A stretch of DNA of 64,000 bases from Candidatus Sulfopaludibacter sp. SbA3 (GTDB taxonomy: Bacteria > Acidobacteriota > Terriglobia > Bryobacterales > Bryobacteraceae): NCBI GenBank assembly GCA_945890485.1, contig CAMDCN010000010.1, positions 62,001 to 126,000 on the forward strand, given 5' to 3'. Positions 1 to 7,811 of the stretch are shown in pieces. Numbering within the stretch: the stretch's first letter is position 1; each line of letters starts with the position of its first letter. The translations under genes and the position numbers were made by a program. The notes beneath the pieces are model-generated. The model worked only from the letters and a program-made list of their open reading frames with translations. It was not told the origin of the DNA and ran no database searches.

Positions 1-244
1 TCAACCCCATGGCGATGGCAAAGACGAAGGTGAGCAGGCTTTCCGTGAGGCCGACGGTGGCGACGGCATCATCGCCGAGCTGGGCGATGAAAAAGATATC
101 GACGACGGCGAAGAGGGATTCCATCGCCGTTTCGAGAATCATGGGAACTGCAAGCAGCGCGATGGCGCGCCGTAGGGATCCTTCGGTGAAGTCTTTCTCT
201 TCGCCGTTGAACGACTCCCGGAGCGCTTGGAGAAGAGAAGCCAT
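1..244 (-). CDS. MATE-family efflux transporter, N-terminal part (cut by window edge)
   Basis: Only the first 81 codons are present; the gene continues past the left edge. The start is the ATG complementary to 242-244, giving MASLLQALRES. A cytoplasmic leader of about 25 residues is followed by a hydrophobic helix (AIALLAVPMILETAMESLF), then VVDIFFIAQLGDDAVATVGL and a second helix. This matches the first two helices of MATE (NorM/DinF) transporters, where the VDxxFxxxLG stretch is typical. The family exports cationic compounds or lipids using Na+ or H+ gradients; the substrate here cannot be judged. It diverges from the oxidoreductase at 310, with 65 bp between the two starts. Confidence 0.75.
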   Translation of the reverse strand, partial: MASLLQALRESFNGEEKDFTEGSLRRAIALLAVPMILETAMESLFAVVDIFFIAQLGDDAVATVGLTESLLTFVFAIAMGL

Positions 245-293
245 TCCGCCAGGTTTTTGAGTCTAGCACGCCACTGGCGGGCCGCCCTGCTGA

Positions 294-299
294 TACAAT
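294..299 (+). promoter_or_regulatory. Possible -10 box just upstream of the oxidoreductase
   Basis: TACAAT ends 10 bases before the ATG at 310, which would put transcription start within a few bases of the start codon (near-leaderless). No good -35 box lies 16-18 bp upstream, so this is a weak call from sequence resemblance only. Confidence 0.25.
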
Positions 300-309
300 C
301 GGGTCCAAG

Positions 310-1497
310 ATGACTCGTCGAACTCTTGCTTATCGCGGTGCGGCTCTCTTTACGGCTGCTTCTTACGGGCGCATTCTGGGCGCCAATGAGCGGATTAACC
401 TTGGGTTGATCGGCTGTGGCGACCGGGGGGAACATGTCGCCGGAATCTTTTCGGGCACTAAGCAGATCGACCTGACAGCCGTCTGCGACGTGTACGGCGC
501 CAAGATCGACAAGATGCAAACCAAGGCGCCGGGGGCCAAGGGTTTCAACGATCATCGGAAGCTGCTGGAGCAGAAGAACGTCGATGCCGTTTTGATTGCG
601 ACGCCGGACCATTGGCACGCGGGCACGGCGATCGACGCGTTGAACGCGGGAAAGGATGTGTACGTTGAAAAGCCGCTATCGTTGACGATTGAAGAAGGCC
701 CGCGCATCGTGAAGGCGGCGCGGATCAACAATCGGATTTGCCAGGTGGGCATGCAACAGCGGAGCGGACAGATCTACCTGCAAGCCAAGCGGGAGTACTT
801 CGACACGAAGAAGCTGGGAAAAATTACCCTCGTTCGCACGTGGTGGCATGGGAACACGTATCACCTGCGGAAAGCCCCGGCCACGCTGTCGCCGCAACCG
901 TCTAATCTCGATTGGGCGAAGTTCCTGGGTCCGCTGAAATGGCGCGACTACGATCCGCAGCAGTATTTCAATTTCCGCGCGTATTTGGACTACGGCGGCG
1001 GCCAGGTGACGGACCTGTTCACGCATTGGATCGACGTGGTCCATATGTTCATGAACCAGGACAACCCGATCGCGGCGAGCGCGGCGGGTGGGGTGTATCA
1101 CTACAAAGACGGCCGGACGGCGCCGGATACGATCAATGTCCTGCTTGAGTACCCGAACGATTGGACGGCGACATTCGAGGCGACGCTGGCGCCGGGGATC
1201 AAGGGCGCGGCGATTGAGTTCTGCGGCACGGAAGGGAAGTTGTACATCACGCGTAGTGAGTTCATCTTCACGCCGGCGGAGCGGAACGCGGTCCCGGTGA
1301 CGGTGAAGAGCCCGCGCGATCAGACGATTGACCATGTGGAGAACTTCCTCGAGTGTTGCCGGACGCGGAAATTGCCGAATGGCGACGTGTATATCGGCCA
1401 CCGGTCGGCGGCGGCGTCGCACCTGGGTAATATCGCGTACGTGCAAAAGCGGCGGCTGAATTACAATCCGGACCGGGAAGAAATTCTTCCTTTGTAA
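310..1497 (+). CDS. Exported Gfo/Idh/MocA-family oxidoreductase
   Basis: 395 residues. An N-terminal twin-arginine-type signal (MTRRTLAYRG, then a hydrophobic stretch to about residue 24) is followed by a Rossmann fold with the dinucleotide motif GLIGCGDRG at 32-40. The family motif EKP is at residues 120-122 and contains the catalytic-type lysine. The C-terminal alpha/beta domain (GGGQVTDLFTHWIDVVH) is typical of the family. These enzymes oxidise or reduce sugars or related alcohols with NAD(P); Tat-exported versions are common in Acidobacteriota and Planctomycetota. The exact substrate is unknown. It is unlinked in function to the type VI genes that follow 46 bp later. Confidence 0.85.
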   Translation: MTRRTLAYRGAALFTAASYGRILGANERINLGLIGCGDRGEHVAGIFSGTKQIDLTAVCDVYGAKIDKMQTKAPGAKGFNDHRKLLEQKNVDAVLIATPDHWHAGTAIDALNAGKDVYVEKPLSLTIEEGPRIVKAARINNRICQVGMQQRSGQIYLQAKREYFDTKKLGKITLVRTWWHGNTYHLRKAPATLSPQPSNLDWAKFLGPLKWRDYDPQQYFNFRAYLDYGGGQVTDLFTHWIDVVHMFMNQDNPIAASAAGGVYHYKDGRTAPDTINVLLEYPNDWTATFEATLAPGIKGAAIEFCGTEGKLYITRSEFIFTPAERNAVPVTVKSPRDQTIDHVENFLECCRTRKLPNGDVYIGHRSAAASHLGNIAYVQKRRLNYNPDREEILPL

Positions 1498-1543
1498 TTG
1501 CGGGTTCCGGCCCCTGGTTTCCGCGTGGTACCTTTGAGGCGAT

Positions 1544-2911
1544 ATGAGGCAACTCCAGCCGGTGATCTGGATGAAGGGTACTCTGCTGAGTCCCCAACAT
1601 CTGCAGACGCAGGACCGATTCATTGAATCCACCCTTCGATTCCAGACGGAAGCTCTAGCGTTTGCCGCTTGGGGTTTTGAAGACGTACGCATTGACCACG
1701 AACAGCTTTCCAACGGCAACCTGGCCGTGGCGGAAGCGCGGGGAATGCTGCCCGACGGATTGATGTTCGAGATCCCAGTGGCCGATCCGCCACCGCCGCC
1801 GAAGTTACTGGCGGAGGCGTTTGATCCGGACCAGAAAGAGCTCGATATTTACCTATGCATTCCGGAGTCGCGGATTCCAGGTATGAACATTTCGCTTGCG
1901 ACGAAGAAAGACGCGGCGACGCGCTACTACGCCGACGTGGCGATGTTGCGGGATGAGAATAACGGTACGGTGGAGAAGCCTGTTCAGATGGCGCGGAAGA
2001 ATTTCCGGCTGCTGACGGGCAACGAAGCGAGGGAAGGGTATTCGACGATCCGGATTGCCCGGGTGAAGCGGCACGCCACCGGGACCCTCGAACTCGATCA
2101 GCGCTTTGTGCCGCCGCTGCTCGATGTCGCGGGCAGCGATTATCTGATGGCGATCACACGGCGCCTGGTGGAGATCCTGGCGGCTAAGAGCTCTATGCTC
2201 GCAGGAGGCCGGCGGCAGAAGAATCTGAGCTTGGCCGACTTTGGCACGGCTGACATTGCTAACTTCTGGCTGCTCTACACGATCAACTCGCACTTCCCGA
2301 TGTTTCAGCATCTGTTGGAAGTACGGCGTGGGCATCCAACCAAGCTGTACGAGACGATGCTGTCGCTGGCCGGAGCGATGACGACTTTTTCGACTACGCT
2401 GCATCCCCGCGACTTGCCGAAGTATGACCATGACAACCTGGCCGGGTGTTTCACCGAGCTGGACGACATGATCCGGAATCTGCTGGAGACGGTGATCCCG
2501 AGCAACTTCATTTCCCTGCCGCTCAAGCTGCTGCAGCCCTCGATTTGGGGCACGCCGCTGGCGGAAGACCGGTTCCTCAAGAATACGCGTCTGTATCTGT
2601 CGGTGACGACCGAGATGAACGAGGCCGAGATCATTACGAAAGTGCCGCATTTGATCAAACTCTGTTCGGCGAATCACATCGAACACTTGGTGCGCCAAGC
2701 GTTGCCAGGGGTGCCGCTGACGCACGTGCCTCGGCCTCCGAGCGGAGTGCCGGCGAAGCTGAATTCGCAGTACTTCAGCCTCGATCAGAGCCCGGGGGGA
2801 ATGGCCTGGGAGGCGATAACCCGGTCGCGGAACCTAGCCGCTTACGTGCCAGCGGATTTTCCGCGGCCGCAGTTGGAACTGATCATTCTCTTGCCGGAAG
2901 GCGCGAAGTAA
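1544..2911 (+). CDS. tssK: Type VI secretion baseplate protein TssK, copy 1
   Basis: 455 residues, the usual TssK length. TssK trimers connect the type VI baseplate (TssFG) to the TssLM membrane complex. Family features include the N-terminal WMKGTLLSPQHLQTQDRF segment, the middle ARKNFRLL and HPRDLPKYDH stretches, and the C-terminal shoulder domain with SGVPAKLNSQYFSL and YVPADFPRPQLELIILLP. GAGGCG lies 5 bases before the ATG. It is clearly paralogous to the second TssK at 5691. Its stop codon sits in the loop of a perfect 15-bp inverted repeat, and the convergent scaffold gene ends 25 bp further on. Confidence 0.9.
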   Translation: MRQLQPVIWMKGTLLSPQHLQTQDRFIESTLRFQTEALAFAAWGFEDVRIDHEQLSNGNLAVAEARGMLPDGLMFEIPVADPPPPPKLLAEAFDPDQKELDIYLCIPESRIPGMNISLATKKDAATRYYADVAMLRDENNGTVEKPVQMARKNFRLLTGNEAREGYSTIRIARVKRHATGTLELDQRFVPPLLDVAGSDYLMAITRRLVEILAAKSSMLAGGRRQKNLSLADFGTADIANFWLLYTINSHFPMFQHLLEVRRGHPTKLYETMLSLAGAMTTFSTTLHPRDLPKYDHDNLAGCFTELDDMIRNLLETVIPSNFISLPLKLLQPSIWGTPLAEDRFLKNTRLYLSVTTEMNEAEIITKVPHLIKLCSANHIEHLVRQALPGVPLTHVPRPPSGVPAKLNSQYFSLDQSPGGMAWEAITRSRNLAAYVPADFPRPQLELIILLPEGAK

Positions 2912-2927
2912 GCTTCGCGCCTTCCGG
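2894..2927. terminator. Perfect 15-bp inverted repeat enclosing the tssK stop codon
   Basis: CCGGAAGGCGCGAAG at 2894-2908 is perfectly complementary to 2913-2927. The four-base loop TAAG contains the TAA stop of tssK. It lies between two convergent genes (tssK copy 1 and the scaffold gene ending at 2937), so it could stop transcription from both sides. It has no T-tract on either strand, so it is not a canonical rho-independent terminator. An mRNA 3' stabiliser is the alternative. Confidence 0.6.
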
Positions 2928-2936
2928 GCAGATCGA

Positions 2937-5483
2937 CTACCCGCGGAGCGCGAAGAACGCCACGACCAGGATGGCGATGACGAGCAGCGCCCCGAAGAGC
3001 ACAATTGGCAGGAAGTTGGATTTAGGTGCGGCTGCGGGCGCCTGCGCCATTTGGGGCATCTGCGGCATCTGAGGAGCCTGCGGCATCTGGGGCATTTGAG
3101 GCTGTTGGACGTACGGCATCTGCGGAGTCTGCATCTGCACGTAGGGCATCTGTGGCGCTTGCGGGGCCTGTGGCATCTGCGGCATTTGAGGCATCTGCGG
3201 AACTTGTGGCATCTGCAGATTCGCCATGCCAGACATACCGCCGCCGGGGGCGGGCGGAGCTCCAGCGGGGTCGCCGGTGCCCGGTGCCTTGGGCGCCGCG
3301 AACATACGGGTGTATTCGCTCGGGCCTGCCGGTGCACCGCCGCCGGGCCCGCCGATGGGAGCTTGGGGCGTGGTGAAGACTTGGGTGGCGCTGGCGGGTG
3401 GTGCGCTGGGTCCGCCGGTGGGCGGGAAGTTCGCTGGCGGCGCCGACGGTGGCGGGGCGGGAGTGAACGAGGGAAGGGTGGCACTCGGCGGAGGTCCGCC
3501 GAAGCCGCCGCTTGAGGGCGGAGGCGCGCTGAAACCACTGGGGGGAGGCGGACCGCCCTGGGAGCCGACGGCGCCAAACATTTGCGTGAATTGGCCGGGC
3601 TTATCGATCGGCTTGGCCGGGGGGAGGCCGGAACTGGGGCTGGGTAAGCCCGCAGCACCGAGCGGCGCAGGATCTGGGAGCTTCGGGGCCGCGGGGGGCG
3701 GCGCGCTCGGACTGGCCGAGAACATTCGGGTGAATTCACCGGGACCCTGCTGCTGAGCAGCGCCGGGGCCCTTGGCGGGGCTGGCGGGCAGCGCTTCGGG
3801 CGGCGGCAGTGGGGCGGGTGCGGCGGCCGGAGTGGCGGAGAACATCTGCGTGAATGTCCCGGGGGCGGATGGGGCCGCGGGAGGAGGCGCTGCTGCCGCT
3901 GGCGGTGCGGGCGGTGGCGAAGCCGAAGTGGGAGCTGGAGCCGGCGCTGACGGTGGCGCTGAAGGCGTCGAGAACATCCGCGTGAATTCTCCCGGGGGTG
4001 CGGCCGGGGCGCTGGACATGGATGTTCCAGGTTTGTCGCGGGACGGTACCTGGAACAGTTTCATGAAATCATCATCCCGGTTGCCGGATCCCGCCGGGGG
4101 TTTGGCCGAGCCGGCTGGCTCCGCCATGATCGCGTTCGGATTGAACATCCGCGTGAATTCGCCGGCCGCGGGGGCGGCGGGCGTCACTTCGGAAGCGGAG
4201 GCGGTGACACCGGCAGGGGCGCGGAACGGCGGCAGCGTCTCACCGCGCTCGAGAGCGCCGGGAGGAATCGGAGCGCGGAACGGCGGTAATGTTTCGCCGC
4301 GTTCGAGAGCCCCAGTTGGAATCGGGGCTTTAAAAGGAGGCAGGGTTTCGCCACGCTCCAGGGCGCCGGATGGAACAGGGGCCTTAAAAGGTGGAAGCGT
4401 TTCGCCGCGTTCGAGGGCGCCGGCCAAGGTTGGAGCCTTAAATGGCGGCAAAGTCTCGCCGCGTTCGAGGGCGCCCGCAGGTATCGGCGCTTTGAAAGGA
4501 GGAAGTGTTTCGCCGCGCTTCAGCGCTTCGGCCTGTGCGCTCGCCGGGGGAGCGGGAGGCACCGGCTTCGGCGTTGGCGAAGGGGCGGCAGTCGGGAACA
4601 TTGCCGTGAACGAACTCGCTGCGGGAGCGGGCGCTGGGGGTGGGGGTACGGCCACCGGCGCTGCCTCGACTGGTTTGGCCGCCGGCGCCGGCGGCGCGGT
4701 TGCGAACATCGCGGTGAAGGAGGTTGGTTCGCCCGAAGCGGCCGGGGGAGGTGCTGCCGCAGCGACTGGTTTTACCTCGGGCGCGGGCGGCGCAGTGGGC
4801 GGTGGAACAGGCGGCGCGGTCGCGAACATCGCCGTAAAAGAGGTTGGCTCGGCCGGGGCGGCCGGGGGCGGTGGTGTGGGCGCCGCCGGTTTAACCTCAG
4901 GCGCAGAAGGCGCAGGGGCCGGGGGTGCGGTCGCGAACATTGCCGTAAAAGACGTAGTTTCTGCCGGCGGCGCGGGGGCCGGTGCTTCCGGCGCGGCCGG
5001 TGGCGCGGCGGGCGTAGCGGTCGCAAACATAGAGGTAAAGGACGGCGCTTCGGTTGCGGGCTCCGGCGCCGGAGGCGGGGTCGCCGTTGCGAACATCGCC
5101 GTGAATGAAGGTTCGGCTACCGGTGCTGGGGGTGCTTGCGCCGGCGGTGCGGGCGGCGTCATCCGGGGCATCTCTTCCGTCGGCAGATCCCGCCTCGGTT
5201 CGGGCAGCGATTCAACCCACGCCCGGAGCGATTTACGGTCGGGCAGCAGTTCGGCGACGACGTAGGGACTCCCTTCGAGTTCTCCCCGTTCGACAATCAG
5301 CCGGGCGGCATCTGGCTTTAGCTGGTCGAGCTTGGCCAGAATCGTTTCGTTCTCCGGTGTTCGTCCGGCGACGAAGAGGTGGGCTTCGAGCGCCCGGCCG
5401 GTTGCGATCTCCCGGGCCACAAAAGTCTTAATGCCGTCATCGCGGAGCGGAGCCAGCAATTCGTATTTGTCGTAGAAGCTCAT
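2937..5483 (-). CDS. Tail-anchored Pro/Ala-rich repeat protein with kinase N-lobe-like start (type VI locus scaffold candidate)
   Basis: 848 residues, function not known. Residues 1-95 resemble the N-lobe of the neighbouring kinases: DKYELLAPL aligns with GKYELQEFL and SPYVVAELLPDRKSLRAWV with KPFIVMEFLRGESLRESL. There is no VAVK lysine and no HRD/DFG lobe, so it cannot be an active kinase. Residues 100-820 are Pro/Ala-rich and carry 12 copies of [FY]T[ASRQ]MF (first at 127-131, last near 722), mostly as SFTAMFATA or GEFTRMF. Six 18-residue units RGETLPPF[KR]AP lie near residues 318-424, and a Met-Pro-Gln-rich tract lies near 750-815. Residues 822-848 form one membrane helix ending in LRG, which predicts a cytoplasmic tail-anchored protein. 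AAAGG lies about 10 bases before the ATG. It lies between the two tssK genes. Confidence 0.8.
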   Translation of the reverse strand: MSFYDKYELLAPLRDDGIKTFVAREIATGRALEAHLFVAGRTPENETILAKLDQLKPDAARLIVERGELEGSPYVVAELLPDRKSLRAWVESLPEPRRDLPTEEMPRMTPPAPPAQAPPAPVAEPSFTAMFATATPPPAPEPATEAPSFTSMFATATPAAPPAAPEAPAPAPPAETTSFTAMFATAPPAPAPSAPEVKPAAPTPPPPAAPAEPTSFTAMFATAPPVPPPTAPPAPEVKPVAAAAPPPAASGEPTSFTAMFATAPPAPAAKPVEAAPVAVPPPPAPAPAASSFTAMFPTAAPSPTPKPVPPAPPASAQAEALKRGETLPPFKAPIPAGALERGETLPPFKAPTLAGALERGETLPPFKAPVPSGALERGETLPPFKAPIPTGALERGETLPPFRAPIPPGALERGETLPPFRAPAGVTASASEVTPAAPAAGEFTRMFNPNAIMAEPAGSAKPPAGSGNRDDDFMKLFQVPSRDKPGTSMSSAPAAPPGEFTRMFSTPSAPPSAPAPAPTSASPPPAPPAAAAPPPAAPSAPGTFTQMFSATPAAAPAPLPPPEALPASPAKGPGAAQQQGPGEFTRMFSASPSAPPPAAPKLPDPAPLGAAGLPSPSSGLPPAKPIDKPGQFTQMFGAVGSQGGPPPPSGFSAPPPSSGGFGGPPPSATLPSFTPAPPPSAPPANFPPTGGPSAPPASATQVFTTPQAPIGGPGGGAPAGPSEYTRMFAAPKAPGTGDPAGAPPAPGGGMSGMANLQMPQVPQMPQMPQMPQAPQAPQMPYVQMQTPQMPYVQQPQMPQMPQAPQMPQMPQMAQAPAAAPKSNFLPIVLFGALLVIAILVVAFFALRG
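4210..4530 (-). repeat. Six tandem 54-bp in-frame repeats encoding RGETLPPF[KR]AP
   Basis: Six head-to-tail units of 54 bp inside the scaffold gene, each encoding an 18-residue block of the form ALERGETLPPFKAP plus four variable residues. The peptide core is identical in all six units, with Lys/Arg alternating after PPF. The DNA differs at many third codon positions. The units are adjacent and in frame and have no spacers, so this is not a CRISPR array. Confidence 0.85.
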
Positions 5484-5690
5484 CAGCCAATTCGCCTTTC
5501 TGGTGAGTCAAGCTTACCATGCAGCGCGGAATTTCGAGACTGGTTCCATCACCGAGTTTGCTTGCGGAAACTCCTGATTATTTTGTCCAGACCGCGCGGA
5601 TTTCTTGGCGACATTCCGCGTAACATAAGGGGTAACGATGAACAACGGCTATGGTAGAGTGAATGCTGCCAGAAATGGCAAGGTTCTGGA

Positions 5691-7046
5691 ATGAAACAGC
5701 TTTCCCGCGTTGTCTGGTCGGAGGGGATGTATCTCGGGCCGCACCATTTCCAGGTGCAGGGCCGGTACTTCGAAGACTCCATTCGCTTTGTCACCTCGTC
5801 GCTTTGGTTTGAAGCGTGGGGCCTCATCGGGTGCGAACTCGATTCTGAAGCGCTCTTGAACGGAACCTTGGCGCTGCTGCATGCGCGCGGCGTCTTCCCG
5901 GACGGTCTGGCTTTTCACATGCCCGACCATGACGCGCTGCCTGCCCAGCGATCCTTCGCCGACCTGTTCCCCGTGACGAGAGATACCGTCACCGTCCTGT
6001 TGACCGTGCCGCCGATGAAGCACAACGGCCTCAACTGCATGCCGACCGAGGACAACCCCGGGTCGAGTGTCCGCTTCGCCGCACAACCGGTTTCGCTGTT
6101 TGATGAAACCACTGGCCGCGACGAGAAGCCAGTCCGGCTGGGACGCAAGAACGTCCGCCTCGTGCTCGATACCGAACCGTTTGACCCGAAGCAGTCGATC
6201 GCCATCGCCCGCGTGCAGCGCGACGGCACCGGCGGTTTCGTCTTCGATTCCACTTTTATTCCGCCGAGTATCCAGCTCGGCGCCAGTGAGCGGCTTCTCG
6301 CCATGTTGGCCCGGTTGATCGAAATCCTGGAAGAAAAGAGCTCCACCTTAAGCCGGGGCAAAACCTCCGGCGCCAGCCTGTGGTCGGAATATTCCACCAG
6401 TGAGATCGCCACGTTCTGGATGCTGCACAGTGTGAATGCGGCCGTTCCGGAATTGCGCCATATTTTGCGTGTAAAGAAAGGCCACCCGGAAGAGTTGTAT
6501 ACGACGATGGCGCGGTTGGGCGGGGCTTTGTGTACGTTTGCGCTCGAATCGCACCCGCGCGACGTGCCGTTATATGATCACCGGAATCTCGACAAAACTT
6601 TTGAAGCGCTTGACCTCCACATTCGCACTCATCTAGAGACGATCGTCCCAACCCGTTATGTCGAAATCCAACTCGAGAAGACTGCGGACTACTTCTATAG
6701 CGGCGCCGTTACCGATACCCGCGCGCTCAACAAGTCCCGCTGGATTCTTGCCATCCGCTGCAACATCGGTGAGGCCGAAGTGATCCGGCGCACGCCGATG
6801 CTGGCCAAACTCAGTTCCTACGACTGGGTTCCCAAATTGGTCGAACGCGCGATGGGCGGCATGGCTCTCACGCACTTGCCCGTGCCACCGTCGGCCATTC
6901 GCAGCCGCGTAGACGCCCAGTATTTCTCGGTGACGTGCGCCGATCCTCACTGGAGCCAGATCAACCGGACCCGGCAGGTAGGCCTCTACATTCCGGGCGA
7001 CCTGCCCGACCCCAAGCTCGAGCTGTTTGCGTTGTTGGACTCGTAA
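5691..7046 (+). CDS. tssK: Type VI secretion baseplate protein TssK, copy 2
   Basis: 451 residues, paralogous to copy 1 over the full length. Shared landmarks are WSEGMYLGPHHFQVQGRYFEDSIRF at the N-terminus, GRKNVRL, SHPRDVPLYDH, and the C-terminal RSRVDAQYFSV ... LYIPGDLPDPKLELFALL. Copy 2 begins the run tssK-tssL-tssM, the normal order for the membrane-core end of a type VI cluster, so it is the better candidate for the canonical TssK. It diverges from the scaffold gene with 207 bp between starts. Only a weak ribosome-binding sequence (AAGG, 10 bases upstream) precedes the ATG. Confidence 0.9.
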   Translation: MKQLSRVVWSEGMYLGPHHFQVQGRYFEDSIRFVTSSLWFEAWGLIGCELDSEALLNGTLALLHARGVFPDGLAFHMPDHDALPAQRSFADLFPVTRDTVTVLLTVPPMKHNGLNCMPTEDNPGSSVRFAAQPVSLFDETTGRDEKPVRLGRKNVRLVLDTEPFDPKQSIAIARVQRDGTGGFVFDSTFIPPSIQLGASERLLAMLARLIEILEEKSSTLSRGKTSGASLWSEYSTSEIATFWMLHSVNAAVPELRHILRVKKGHPEELYTTMARLGGALCTFALESHPRDVPLYDHRNLDKTFEALDLHIRTHLETIVPTRYVEIQLEKTADYFYSGAVTDTRALNKSRWILAIRCNIGEAEVIRRTPMLAKLSSYDWVPKLVERAMGGMALTHLPVPPSAIRSRVDAQYFSVTCADPHWSQINRTRQVGLYIPGDLPDPKLELFALLDS

Positions 7047-7067
7047 CTCCCAGATCCTGAGGACCCG

Positions 7068-7799
7068 ATGAACCCTAGTGCCACCACAGCCTCGCCCGCC
7101 GCTTACGGCACGGAACGCCGCGCTGAGAACCTCGCCTTTGTGTTTCAGGAAGTGTTTACCGTCGCCGAACGGCTTCGTTCGAACCGCCAACCGGTGACCG
7201 ATCCCAACGTGTTCCGGCAACAGGTTCGGGAAGCGATCAAGGGCGCCGACGCGGAAGCCAGGAAACGCGGCTACGATCAGCAGGAGATCCAACTGGCGAT
7301 TTTTGCGGTGATTGCTTTTCTCGATGAGTCGATCTTGAATCTGCGCAGCCCGGTATTTGCGGATTGGCCCCGGCAGCCCTTGCAGGAAGAGTACTTCGGC
7401 CACCATGTGGCTGGAGAAGTCTTCTTTCAACACCTCAATAATCTGATCCGGATGAACGACTCGCAGTCCCTGGCCGACCTGCTGGAGATGTTTCAGCTCT
7501 GCATGTTGCTCGGGTTCGCCGGCCGCTATTCCATCGGCAACCGTGCCGAGATTACGCCGATCGTTAACGCCGTTGGTGAGAAGATCCATCGAATCCGTCG
7601 TTCGTCCGCCCTGCTGTCCCCGGAGTGGCAGCCGCCGCCTTCGACAAATGCGCCGCCCGCGACCCATGACCCTTGGGTAAAACGAATTCTATATGCGGCC
7701 GTCGGCTGCATCGCCTTTGCCGTCATTGGCTACGGCGTTTACTATTATCTGCTCGACGGGGGCATTTCCACCCTGCAGCAACTGGCCTTAGGACGCTAA
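7068..7799 (+). CDS. tssL: Type VI secretion inner-membrane protein TssL (DotU/IcmH family)
   Basis: 243 residues. The cytoplasmic DotU domain covers residues 15-190, with RENLAFVFQEVFTVAERL-like helix 1, the IFAVIAFLDESIL motif and EEYFGHHVAGEVFFQHL. One membrane helix near residues 205-227 (ILYAAVGCIAFAVIGYGVYYYLL) ends the protein. There is no C-terminal OmpA/peptidoglycan-binding domain, so this is the short TssL form. TssL dimerises and joins TssM and TssK to form the membrane complex. GAGGA lies 6 bases before the ATG. It is 21 bp after tssK copy 2 and 12 bp before tssM, so it is co-transcribed. Confidence 0.88.
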   Translation: MNPSATTASPAAYGTERRAENLAFVFQEVFTVAERLRSNRQPVTDPNVFRQQVREAIKGADAEARKRGYDQQEIQLAIFAVIAFLDESILNLRSPVFADWPRQPLQEEYFGHHVAGEVFFQHLNNLIRMNDSQSLADLLEMFQLCMLLGFAGRYSIGNRAEITPIVNAVGEKIHRIRRSSALLSPEWQPPPSTNAPPATHDPWVKRILYAAVGCIAFAVIGYGVYYYLLDGGISTLQQLALGR

Positions 7800-7811
7800 C
7801 GGAGCCTCGCG

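Noticed and set aside
4210-4530. Regular repeats that could be taken for a CRISPR array
   Set aside because: The units are adjacent and in frame, have no unique spacers and encode a conserved peptide.
3772-5265. 497-residue open frame on the plus strand, antisense to the scaffold gene
   Set aside because: It is the mirror of a GC-rich, Pro/Ala-coding gene (low-complexity Gly/Ala). It has no family features. The minus-strand frame has a defined start, repeats and a membrane anchor.
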